Origin: Apiotrichum sp. Y4204
Taxonomy: Eukaryota > Basidiomycota > Tremellomycetes > Trichosporonales > Trichosporonaceae
Length of the DNA: 64,000 nucleotides
Assembly (NCBI GenBank): GCA_025531455.1
Contig: JAMYHL010000011.1
Location: 372,001 to 436,000 of the forward strand
Direction of reading: 5' to 3'
Below are positions 44,179-55,023 of the stretch, in pieces. How positions within the stretch are numbered: the first letter of the stretch is position 1; each line of letters starts with the position of its first letter. A model generated the notes under the pieces. That model searched no databases. It was not told the origin of the DNA and worked only from the letters and a program-made list of their open reading frames with translations. A program made the translations under genes and the position numbers.

Positions 44179-44689
44179 GCCTGCACATTCCGCAGATCCC
44201 CACAGGCAGTGAGCTGTATTGGCAGAGGTGTACAATACGGGTGAACGTTGTACAGCTCCAGGAGACACGGTCTTGGGCGCAATGTTCCTTCAATGGTCAC
44301 TGGTGACCGTGTGACTGCGACCGCATGACCGTGCGATCTGAGAGCCAGAATGCACGCCATGTGTCGGGTCATCGGGACATCCGTACATCGGAGACAGGGC
44401 CACAGGAGGAACGAGCAACTCGACAAGGCATGTAACCGTGATCATGAGGTGGTCAACGCACCGCACGTTCTGCGCCTCCGGTCAGTCGACTACTGACGAC
44501 GGACTTGGAGCTGTTGAGAAGCGTAACCGATTCCAGAGTTCTACACGAGAGCCTACGGAGGTTCTTTTAAGCGGATGAACAGTATAGAAGAATGTTCTTC
44601 TCTTCAGTTGTCAAGCATCTTTCTCCTCATTCCTGCACTCCTCTCTACAAGCCAGTTTACAGCCGTCAGTTGCCGCTCGACGTTTAGCT
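44179..44689. other. intergenic before family member C
   Basis: 511 bp. A weak TATA-like TTTTAAG lies at 44565-44571, 119 bp before the ATG of gene C. Nothing else seen. Confidence 0.45.
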
Positions 44690-45223
44690 ATGTTGTTCCC
44701 CACCACGTCCGCCTCTTACTCGGTCCCGTCGCTATCCCAGGAGCACGTCTACACAAAACCAGCAACAGCGTCGAGCAACCGCTACGTCCTATATGCTCTT
44801 CCTTCCGGGACTGGTGTCGCCATAGGGATTTCCGGGCTCCCGCCTCTCCTCACGTCGCTCCCAAAGTCACCGGTCGCGACTACATCGCCGCAAGCTTCCC
44901 CTCAGACACCGCAGCTCTCGATTGACTATCCATACTACGCTCTCGCGTCAAGCTACGGATGTCTGGAGCAGTATCAGCAGCAACCGGTGGCTGAGTCCGA
45001 GTTCTCTCCGAGCAACTATTACCAGCGCAAGTGTTCCGGCCCAGACAACATGGGCAGTGAGTCGCACATGTGCACGCCGTAGCTCAACAGTCCAGCCCAA
45101 TGCCTCCCGCGCTTGCAGTCCGAGGGCCTCTATGAGTGCATGTACTGCGGGGTCTTGCTGCTCTACGCCTTTCCCGAGTTGGCCAATGCTCTCGTCCTTG
45201 CACCTTACAGCAATCCAAGTTAG
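44690..45223 (+). CDS. Four-cysteine protein with long Ser/Pro leader, family member C
   Basis: Two exons (44690-45056, 45096-45223), 164 residues, unrecognised. The first ~110 residues are Ser/Pro/Thr/Tyr-rich with no charged clusters (for example SPVATTSPQASPQTPQLS). The module is C-SGPDNMGTQ-C-LPRLQSEGLYE-C-MY-C-GVLLLY, i.e. C-x9-C-x11-C-x2-C. It is followed by a 25-residue, mostly hydrophobic tail. The 39-nt intron (GTGAGT to TCCAG) is phase 1 and between Cys1 and Cys2. An acceptor five bases earlier (CAACAG, 45085-45090) would shift frame and destroy the CxxC, so the model depends on using the second AG. Function unknown. Confidence 0.5.
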
Positions 45224-46276
45224 ACACTGGGCCAAGTTTTCGCTCGTCCCCAGGTTGTTGTTCCATGTGTCATCTCCTCGTTCTCCATCGTGTCCTTCCC
45301 GACGGCTGTTCTCGCCACCACTTCCGATTTCCATCTCAAGATCAACCTCGCCGCCATGCCATACGTTACGCGCCCACACGTTCCAAACCCACCCACAGGG
45401 TACGTCCCCGCCACCCACGGGGAACATCTCATCGCGTCTTCTCAATCCAGAAGCCCGATGCGTCCTTCTTCCGTTCGGTGTGCGCTCATCCCCACCAAGA
45501 TGTTCTGATGGAAAGACACATGTTGGCCCAAGCGCATGGTCGGCCCGTTTATAACCCTCCACCCATCACTCGTACCCAGTTGAATACCTAATTCTGACCA
45601 CTTGTAGAGCGCCGGGAAACCACTGCGCACAGAGCCTTCCACTTCTCATACTCCAAAACCTATGTCGCTGAGCGATATTTTCTCTGTTGTAAAAACGCGA
45701 ATCCACATCACACCGTCGGGTTTACCTGTGACTTTTGATGCACCTAGTCAATGTACACAAGGAGCTTTATCCCTAATCAGAGGAGATCCATTTCTGGATC
45801 TTTGGGGCCACTTACCGAACTGGATCTCGGATCCCAGATGAGTCCGGTGTCGCCTCGTCCTTTCGGTTCGGCGCCCTGCCCCAAAGGACCTAGCTCTGCC
45901 CTTGGAGTGAACACGGATGGCTTTGATGAACCCTCAATTGAAGACATAGGATCCTAAGTGACTACGTTCTTGCTGCTCATTACAGTCGGGCGTGAGAAGA
46001 TGAGTGATCATGATGGGGACGCCATCACAATCAAGGTGCATTCATAAGTCAGCCCATCATTGTTACCCTCCTCTATACGTCCTCGCCCCCTCCATCCAGC
46101 TCCGCTTCAATCACACATTCGGCATTGACCGCAAGCCGTATGAGGGGACGTGAGAGCGAGAGTTGAGGCGCAGATCGAGGAGCGAGTGTGAAGCGGAGCA
46201 GCCGCACAACATATAAACTGTAGCTCGTCCTCGCCATCATCCCACTTACTATCCAACAGCAGTCCAAGTCCGTACC
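45224..46276. other. intergenic between members C and D
   Basis: 1.05 kb. A 68-codon frame at 45751-45957 contains SAPCPKGPSSALG, reminiscent of the exon-1 Cys segment of B and D, but no matching CxxC exon follows. It is not called. Confidence 0.45.
46211..46218 (+). promoter_or_regulatory. TATA-like box of small Cys-motif gene D
   Basis: ATATAAAC, 59 bp before the ATG at 46277. Confidence 0.45.
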
Positions 46277-46480
46277 ATGAAGACCGGCATTTCCTCCTCT
46301 CCTTCCCCGCTTCCAACTATCTACAGCTCAAGCGACAAGTGTCCTGCGCGTGGTCAATCGAACCGTAAGTGGGACCAAGACGCAGCCAGTGGCCGGCGTT
46401 TACCCTTCACAGCCGGCTACTGCGTTGGCTGGAGGCACAACCCCAGCTACTGCTTCTACTGCGGCCGTTACATCGGGTAA
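46277..46480 (+). CDS. Small four-cysteine protein, family member D
   Basis: Two exons (46277-46364, 46413-46480), 51 residues, unrecognised. It has a Ser/Pro-rich leader (MKTGISSSPSPLPTIYSSS), then C-PARGQSNPGY-C-VGWRHNPSY-C-FY-C-GRYIG-stop: C-x10-C-x9-C-x2-C. The 48-nt intron (GTAAGT ... CTTCACAG) is phase 1 and falls between Cys1 and Cys2. Exon 2 is 68 nt, the same length as in gene A, and both share a YC...CFYCG pattern. This makes A and D the clearest pair. No signal peptide; probably a zinc-binding microprotein. Function unknown. Confidence 0.6.
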   Translation: MKTGISSSPSPLPTIYSSSDKCPARGQSNRKWDQDAASGRRLPFTAGYCVGWRHNPSYCFYCGRYIG

Positions 46481-49263
46481 TTATCGTACACACCTCGAGT
46501 ACGAGGCGTTGTAAGCGCCGGGTCGGAGGTAGGGGGGCCGCGTGGTAGCTGGGGAGGCTCAGTGTCTGGTGAGAGAGACGAGCGCTGGTGTTCTGTACCA
46601 TAGTAGCTGTACCAACTGTTGTGATTCCCACGATGAAGGAGTGTATGGGAGCATGGCGCGCGGAAGTGTATGATTGTATGAGTTGTCTGTGCATGGTCAT
46701 CAGGAGCGGACTGATTCCCGGGGAAGGAGGGCAATGATGAATCCAACATTGTGACTTGGAAAGTGCCACAGTGTGCCTTTTGCCACACTCCCGGGAGCCC
46801 GGTTGCAAGGGCGGAGACGCTCTGTACCTCGAGCATACAGGCTGATTGTCTCGAGCATCTAAGGCTATTGTGACCGGTTCCTTATCTGGGAACCGTGATG
46901 ACTGCTGATTACCTAGTCGACGAGACAAGGTGCAGCAACCTCGGTATGTCAGACCTTCGCCTTTGTTTCCTCTTCCACATCACGCCCGCCATGAGAACTG
47001 GGCCTCGAACGCGGATGCCGCTCGGCGACCCGCATCTTCACCGACTCAGAACCGTTACACACCGAGTGTCTGTGCTCTTCTGTAACGTTTCGACGCTGTC
47101 CAGTTGGAGTGGAGGCCACCATAGGCACCGAACAGAGCGTTCTGGGCGTTCCAGGATATCAAGATGCTGTGCGCTGGAAGATGATTAGGCCGGCTTGCTC
47201 TTGTTGGTCGGTGTGGACAGGCACGGGATAACCCGGGACCTGGGCCGCACGGGGTGTGGGGGTGCAAAGTTTCACTCTCTGACATGATTACTCTTAACTA
47301 TGAAAACGCGACGAGACACAAGACACGACAAGAACCACTAGAACCACTCGAAGCAGACGCCACACACAATCAACGGCATCCACAAGGACCATGCCGGTCC
47401 GTTAGCTAATGAACAATGCTCCCGAAACCCTGCACACGGCCAGATTTGGCCGATGGAGGCCAAAGGGTCTGCGGCTGCGGCTGGCGACCACTGCCGTTAG
47501 GAGTATACGGCATCGATGGCGTATGACGGCACCGCATGCTGGTCTGCTGCAGTCGCATGCCACATGTGGTCACACATGAATGGTCGGTGGTTCATGGCTC
47601 ACCGAAGCCCCGACAGACCCGGAACCTTGTTGTCGTGGCCGCGACATCATTGCTGGGTGCTACAACTCTGTTTATTAATAAGCTCTGCGGCAGGATGGCA
47701 ACGCGAGGGTGCAACAGGACGCGTCAGGGGCCGTGCAACTGTACTAAATTGTCTCGAGACATGGGATTCCTCGGATAGCTCGGATCCATTGGCACAAGCA
47801 AACGCCTCTTCCGCTCTCCCTGTCACTCTCCCCCTTGGCAGCACAGCAGGTCTCGAGCGATGGAGGCCATTGTAGTCTGAATGAAGTAAAGCCGTCCTCC
47901 AGACCGGTTGGTGCCCCGAGCGGACGGCAAGTTCAACACAACAACCCCTCGGACCGTGTCTCACACGACGCTCTGGCCGCAACAGGCGTCCTACCCTTCC
48001 GTTGCGGTCATGTTCATATGGCAGTACGCACGTTGATATGCTGCAATCGATGCAGGCGCCACAAGTGGGGCATGCATGGCACAAAGGGGCACATCGGTGG
48101 TTCTCATCGCCAGATACAGTTATGTGCCTGTTTGGCCTCCTCTTCCGAGCTGCAGAGCTGTTTGCTTGACCCCTGGATATTCAACTCATCTTTCCCACTC
48201 GACTGCCCCTCTGGTGACGGCTCGACACATTTGACCATGTCCGCTGTGCTGCTCCACCTCTCAAAGTCCTTTGTCGGCTCGCCAGAGAGAGAGAGCCAGG
48301 GGCGGCTGCCGTTGGTTTGAAGGCATCATCAGCTCCAAGCTCCAAGGGACCAAGGGCGAAATGAAGCAGCAAATCGGTCCTATATGCTTGAGCTCGATCG
48401 CCTCCACAACTGCCTGGCTGCGCCTGGACCCTCATTGACTTCTTATCCGAGGCCGGTCGCAAGTCTTATGATCCAAACGTGTCCATCCCTCAATTCTCCA
48501 GGGCTGCAGAAAGGGTCGAAGGGCCGTCTCGTCGCCGCCGCCATATGGGCTCTAGCGGCGATGAGGCAATGCCGCAATGGTTCACGGGCGGTTGTGCCAT
48601 CCTTGCTCTGATCTCCTCGGCGCATGCTGTCGAGGCTGTCACGCCTACCACAGCCGGAAAGAGCTGACAGATCGCAGAAGACGAGTTCAATCCAGAACAA
48701 GGAATGGGCGAATGTCCGTGGCAGGGCTTTACGAGAGTCGCCAGGACCAGCGACATTGTATTAAACTCAGTCGTTTGCCGGCCGGTCTCTGCTTCATGTT
48801 TCCCCCCCCCCCCCCTTCTCTCTTTCGTTCCTCCGCCGTTCCCCTCTCCTCTTTTCCGCGGTTCTTGCTCTCCTCCTATCCCAGCGATAGGTCAGTTATC
48901 TCCTTTCAGTGCCTCGCGTGGGCTCTTTCTTCCGGTTAAGCTTTCTCCCTGTTCCTTGCTCGGCCTCCGTGGGTGTGCCCTCACGATCACGACTTGTGCT
49001 GCTCGCAAGCGTACTGCCCGCCTCCTGCAGGTTGCAGTGGCGCCATCGGCCAACGTCTTTTGGAGCACGCGCAGACGGGGCTGGCACCCATTCCACATTG
49101 AAGAGGCAAGTTAGCACGGTCTTGAAGACCGACTTGATCTCTCTCTTTATCATCTCTGCCATCGTCGTCGTGCACACTCGCATCTGAACCATTTGAACAT
49201 TCGCCTCGCGACGGCCAACTCCCGGCTACTGACCCCCGAATTCTCAATCTGTCACCGGACATC
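46481..49263. other. 2.8 kb without a supportable gene
   Basis: Between member D and ERF4. There is a C-tract of 13 at 48802-48814. Open frames are short and without motifs; the longest plus-strand one (47835-48320) includes RCGHVHMAVRTLICCNRCRR but has no family resemblance. The ERF4 leader occupies the right end. Confidence 0.45.
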
Positions 49264-50551
49264 ATGCCATCGCCATCGATACATTCACATCCCTTCTTGC
49301 AACCGTGCATCAATCCCACGCCGCCATCACCCGAAGGTTCGCTGCACAATGGCTCGGTCCGTCTGAAGGAAACGACCTACTATACACCAGTGCGGTCTGC
49401 GAGCGAGCACCATGTGGTCATCTACGACTGTGGCGACAGCCCGTTTTCACCGTTCCCCTCGATGAATGGCGACCGACCGGCTTCGATTGCGTCGGCGGCG
49501 GGGTCCGTATCCCCCAGTGCGGTAGCATTATCCGCACGACAGCGACCGCCGTCTGCGCCACCCCGCAGCGTGCGCGGGGCGACAGGGGCGCGTATCGTGG
49601 GCGGGATTCAGCGGACTCCGCTTTCTGAACTGGGTATCCTCGAAGGCATCACCCCTGCCATGGAGGTTGCTGCCGCTGCGGCACCCCTTGTTGCCCCGGC
49701 CCGCAAGCTCAGAGAGGAAAGGACGGGCGAGTCCCTGCAGAATGTCTCAAAGCGGGGGCAACAAGACCGACGTGTCAGCGACAAACAGACCAGCGGTCGC
49801 CATGACGGCCCTCCACCGAGACCACCGCGGCCACCGAGGCCACTCAGGCCACTTGAGACCCATAGCGACTACAACCGGTGAGCATGAACAGACAACTCTC
49901 CGAGTGTCGGACTTACACACTGCAGAAAGCCATCGTCTGTGACGGCGGCGAGCACGGCCGGCACACAGGCACCGACGTACGCCCTGACAGTCACGAAACA
50001 GTCACGGGAGTCGCACTACCCAGCACCGAAACTGGGTGTGGCGCGTGTCCCAAAGGAAGTGTACAGGATTCCGCGTGACCGTAATAGCAATGTCTGCCAG
50101 TGAGTAGAGGGCGGGCAGATTCCTGGGATCCCGAGACAATCTGACACGAGCAGATTCACGGCCATGCTGCCAACAAAGCTCGAGGGCCGCCTGTCGCCGG
50201 CCGCATTCGCCTTCTTTATCCAGGCCATCAATGTGCATCTCCGTGACGCCCACTCGATGAGCGGCGTGATCACCGACAATTTTATTGCCGTGGCGACGCT
50301 GTGGACCAGTGCCTGCTGGCGGGCGAGCCGATTTGAGAAGGTTTGTACCATCCCGAGCGGGATACGTGTCAGACACAACCTGCTAACATGCAGGAACTGC
50401 GGCGTGCCGAGGACCTCATTCTTCAAGCGAACAAGCAGACCTTCAACCCCAAGGGCTTGAATGTCCTCTCTCCTCGAGACTCATCTCTTCAATATGTAAG
50501 CAGGGCATAGGGTTTGTACTGACATTGCAGCTCGAGATAGAGTGCTATTAG
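49264..50551 (+). CDS. ERF4: Ras palmitoyltransferase subunit Erf4 (Golgin A7 family)
   Basis: Partner of the DHHC palmitoyltransferase Erf2; the complex S-acylates Ras at the ER/Golgi. Five exons (49264-49877, 49926-50099, 50154-50340, 50394-50495, 50531-50551) give 365 residues. The first ~240 are disordered (Ser/Pro/Ala/Arg, with [16 protein letters not shown]). The Erf4 domain begins near residue 245: ARVPKEVYRIPRDRNSN, then FTAMLPTKLEGRLSPAAFAF, INVHLRDAHS, TLWTSACWRASRFEKELRRA, QTFNPKGLNVLSPRDSSLQY and the terminal LEIECY. This matches the Golgin A7/Erf4 order (FxxxxPxELExRI ... YxxxLxxxxxYIxxxN ... PKGLxLxxPxERGLxxLEIEIY). The last exon holds only LEIECY and the stop. Intron 3 uses the weaker donor GTTTGT. 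Confidence 0.86.
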
Positions 50552-50909
50552 TACGTTTCAGTTAACTCCAAACAAACACGGACAGTTTCATGAACGGCCA
50601 TCGAGAGGCAAGCAGTTATCATTTGTACCATAGTTTCATTGGTGAGCGGGGTAGCTTCGCAGAGGTGGTGGTTCTGTTGTGCATTGCATTGCGGTTAGTT
50701 TGGGTTTATGCAAGACGATATATATACCTTGCACCTTGTGTGGACTTGGATTCAAGGTCGTAAGATCGCGATGTCACCAACTCTGAGCAGGTATGATCCA
50801 TATCCTAACAACAATATAGTTACAATGGTGATCAGCAGAGTAGTGATGATTAAGCAGTGATGAAGAGAAGTGTATATGGGATATCTGACTGGACCATGAC
50901 GCGTTTTGT
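50552..50909. other. intergenic between convergent ERF4 and ABC transporter genes
   Basis: 3' flanks of convergent genes, 358 bp. Contains an AT-rich TATATATA stretch near 50720. No gene seen. Confidence 0.55.
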
Positions 50910-53900
50910 CTAGCCCTGGGTGAGCGTCTGCATCTGCACGAGCTCAAAGTACGCGCCACGCTTGGCGAGCAGCTCCATGTGGGTGCCCTTTTCGATCACG
51001 GTGCCCTCGGAGATAAAGTAGATGAGGTCGGCGTTCTGGATGGTGGAGAGGCGATGGGCAATGGCGAGGACCGAGCGGCCAGTAGACGCATTGTCGAGTG
51101 CCTGCTGCACGACGCGCTCCGAGGCCGAGTCGAGGGCGGCCGTCGCCTCGTCGAGAAGGAGTACGCGCGGGTTACGGATCAGAGCACGCGCAATCGCCAT
51201 GCGCTGCTTCTGCCCGCCGGAGAGCTGCACACCCTTGCCGCCAACTTCGGTTTCAAACCCGTCAGGGAGGGTTGAGATAAAGTCATAGATGTTGGCGTCT
51301 TTGCATGCTTGCACCAACTGTTCCTCCGTGACTGTCGCAGGGTCAATTGCGCCCAGAAGAACGTTGAAGCGGATGCTGCCGGTGTACAGTGTTGGTTCCT
51401 GGGACACGAGAGCGATGGCGGAACGGTAGGAGGCAACGTTGAGATTCCGAATATCCTCGCCATCAAGCGTGACTGATCCGCTGAGAGGGTCGTAGAAACG
51501 CTCGATCATCTGAATCGTCGTCGACTTGCCGCAGCCGGAGGGGCCGACTAGAGCGACGTACTTCCCGGCAGGGATCTCGAGAGACAGATTCTTGAGAACG
51601 CGCACGCCGGGACGGTTGGGATACCGGAACACAACGTTGTGGAACTGCACATGGCCACGGACCTTGCTCGGGTCGACCATGACGCCCTGGTCCGACTCGG
51701 CGTCGACGACCGGCGTGTTGTCGAGAAGTTTGAAGAGGCTGCGCGAAGCCGATCCAGCACGAGAGGCATCGGGGACAAACATGAACATGTTGCCGGCCTG
51801 GATGGCGGAGAAGATAACCGCCTCGATGCAGATGAAAAACTTTTCCGTGGTGTATCGCCCCTCGGCGAGCCAGAGAGAACCGATGTAAAAAACAAGGGCG
51901 ATGATGAAGAAGGCGATGGCCTGAGAACCAGCGTACAGGGCCTGGGAAAACCATGCCATGCGGATGGAAATCCTCTCGGCTCTGTCGAGGGCGTCCGAGT
52001 AGCTCGACACAATGTGTCGCTCGCGCGTGAGCGACGCGACAGTGCGGATGGAGCCGGCCGCTTCAGTCGCAAGCTGCGTGCTTGCGGCATATGTCTTCTT
52101 CGCGCGTTGGTCCTTGAGATCGACTACGCGGAGGCGAACGTAACCAGCGGAGAAGATCAGAGGGATCGAGGCAATACCGATAAGGGCCAGGAGCGGAGCG
52201 TAAACCAGACCGACAATGATACCGGCAAATATAGTGGCAATGGCACCCACGATCTGCCCGAGAGTCATACCAAACAGACCTTGGACCTTCTGGGGATCCT
52301 CCGCAAGGCTGGCAGTGACTGATCCGGCCTCGTTTTTGTCGAACCACTGGATATCGTGACGCATAATGGCGCGGAACGCCTTACTACGAAGAGTGCAGGC
52401 TGTGTTCCATCCCATATTGGAGAACGGCGTCATTTGGAAGTAAGTAGCGACACCAGTGGCGAGAGAGGCGATGAAGTACCACAGCGCCTTTCTTGTGAGA
52501 CGGTCCTTGACTACCTGGCGAGACGGGTGCTCAAAGTCGGCGATAGACTTGCCAAACAGGATGGCGATGGCTGGGTACGAGACACCAACGGCGACAGAGC
52601 CAAGCACACCGCATAGGTACCACCATCGATGCTTGCGACCAAGGCGCACGAGACGAACGAATAGGCCACTGAACCCAACGCGTTTCTCCTTCTCTTCAGC
52701 ATCTGCAGCTGGTGCGAGAGTACTGTGAACGCGATCAAGCTCAGCCTTCGTAGGCCCGCCACGCTCTTCGGCACCGGGGGTACCTGCCGCAGGTGTACCA
52801 TCGGCGACAGTCGAAGAGGCTGTGCCCCTAGCCACCTTTTGGTTATGGACAAGAGTCGCGTATACTCCCTTGGCCGCGATCAGTTCCACGTGTGTTCCGT
52901 GCTCCACAATCTGTCCAGCGCCCATTACGAAGATGCAGTCCGCGTCCTTGATGGTCGAAAGGCGGTGAGCAATCACGACCGTGGTGCGGCCCTTGGACGC
53001 GTTGTCGAGAGCGTCCTGAACGACACGCTCGGAATTAGCGTCGAGGGCGGAGGTGGCTTCGTCAAGCAAAAGGATTCGTGGATTGGCGATGATGGCCCGG
53101 GCAATCGCGATGCGCTGCTTTTGTCCGCCAGACATGAGCATCCCGCGCTCGCCAACGGGTGTGTCGTAGCCCTGAGGGAGCTGAGAGACAAAGTCGTGGG
53201 CATTTGCTGTCATGCATGCGCGCTTGACGAGCTCCAGGCGCTCAGCATCCGACGCCTTCTCGTATGGTGTGCCGACGAGACCATACTCGACGTTACCGCG
53301 GACCGTGGTGCTAAAAAGCGTGGGCTCCTGGGAGACTAGACCGAGCTGTTGACGCAGCCACCTGACGTTGAGGGTACGAATGTCGTGGCCGTCAAGCGTC
53401 ACGCGTCCCTCGATGGGATCGTAGAAGCGCTCCAGGAGTTGGATAACAGTCGACTTGCCGCTCCCTGATGCGCCGACAAGAGCGTAGGTCTTGTCTGCCT
53501 CAAAGTCGAGAGAAAGGTTCTTCAGAATCGGAAGATTGGGGCGAGATGGGTAGTGGAAAGACACATTCTCCAATGCAAGTCGGCCGACAACTGATCCGGC
53601 GGGGAGGCGGACGCCCTCCTCAGAAGATGAGTCAATAGTTGGCACATGCTCGATCGTCTCGAAGAGCTTGGCGGCCGCAGCCTGCGCCTTGGAGACCGCC
53701 TGAACTTCCGGTGTCATCATGGAGAGGGTGAATGAGCCGATGATGATCGCCAGGAGAACGTTGATAACGACCCCAACGTCCACGGAGCCCTGTGCGTAGA
53801 GCACACCTCCGTAGAAGAACGCGAGAGCATAGGCCGAGTAGACAGCAAAGAACATGACTCCAACGCCGGTACCATCGATGACGCCGTTCTTGTATCCGAT

Positions 53901-55023
53901 CTTGCGGGCCGCCTCAACAAGCGCATCGAACCGGTTGCCGAGCATTGTGGTGCTGGCAAACGCCTGAACAGTGCGGATCGAGGAGATGGCCTCTTCGGAG
54001 AGCGTGGCAGCCTTCGACGTATATTTGAGAGCGCGTGCAGTGTACGTTGACAGTGCCCAGTCCATCACGCCTCCTGCCATCAGAATGACAGGGAGCACAG
54101 AGGTGAGTACACCACCCATACGCGGAGAACGGACGTAGGCGAGGACGAAACCTTGCTGTCAGCATTTGGGGCACGCCAGACGTCATTCGAAATGATCTGC
54201 AACCGACCAGTTGCGCGTCGCTCGCGACTCACCTGTAATGAATGTGGAGATGTAGCCGACACCAATGGGCACCTTCTCACCAATGCCAATCTGCACAAGA
54301 AGAGTATCTGACTGAATGCGCGATGCAATCTCACCGGCACCAACATTGTCAAGGTACTCGACCTCTTGACGCAGAGTGGCCCTCAGATACTTTTCGCGAA
54401 TGCGGCGGGCCTGTCGCTCCGACGTCCAGTTCCAAATGACCATGTACGTGTAGGTGCAGGCAAAGTTGGCGATTCCTACAAGAGGTCAGCTGTCATCTGC
54501 AAGGTTGCGACCAGCCTCGACATCGTCACGCACCGATGACGGTGATCCACAGTGCCATGCGACCAGCGTCGCTCTTGACCCGCCGCCTGGCGTCTTCGAG
54601 CGCCTGGTACACATCCGCACCAGCAGAACCGCTCTCAATTTGTTGGATCGCCATGCCAAACTCGGTGAACGACTTGGTAATGTTACCGAAGAACAGCGTC
54701 ATGAGCGGCTGGGCAGAGCCAGCCCCGATGGCCAGCAGTAGCCCAACAAGGTTGAGCGCGATCTCAATGCGCGTCGCATAGCGAAAGAGCGTAAAGATGC
54801 CAACGGGCTTGGGGTGATCGTCCTTCTTCTCAGTGTTGACGGGGACAACGACCTCTTCCTTTGTCTCTTTTGGCTTGGTTGAGCTGCGGTTGGAGAACCA
54901 TTTTGACAACGACTTGTCCGACTCGGTGGAGCCGGCCCCCATGTCATGCTTCTCAGCATTTGGCGGTGGCCGGCTACCCGCTTGCTCAGTCTTGGAGCTC
55001 GACAGAGTCGACGACTGAGACAT
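50910..55023 (-). CDS. ABCB-type (MDR/P-glycoprotein-like) full-size ABC transporter
   Basis: Three exons on the minus strand (55023-54534, 54475-54233, 54151-50910) give 1324 residues in the layout TMD1-NBD1-TMD2-NBD2. After a ~75-residue Lys/Glu/Ser-rich cytosolic head, TMD1 begins (IALNLVGLLLAIGAGSAQPL). NBD1 has Walker A GASGSGKST (~470), Q-loop SQEPTLF, signature MSGGQKQR (~584) and Walker B ILLLDEATSALD (~604). NBD2 has Walker A GPSGCGKST (~1116), LSGGQKQR (~1223), VLLLDEATAALD (~1241) and the H-loop IAHRLSTI. Both ATP sites look intact, including the catalytic Glu and switch His. The linker (about 680-720) is Ala/Gly/Thr-rich. The class covers fungal MDR1-type drug or lipid exporters and Ste6 a-factor exporters. 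I cannot tell which from sequence alone; the full symmetric sites suggest an MDR1-type exporter. Confidence 0.93.

Noticed and set aside
45751..45957. 68-codon frame with CPKGPSS, similar to exon 1 of the four-cysteine genes
   Set aside because: No second exon with a CxxC can be joined in phase, and the frame is acidic at its end, unlike the others.
47835..48320. 161-codon frame with several Cys and His residues
   Set aside because: Cys/His spacing fits no zinc-binding pattern I know and the frame shows no splice or start context.
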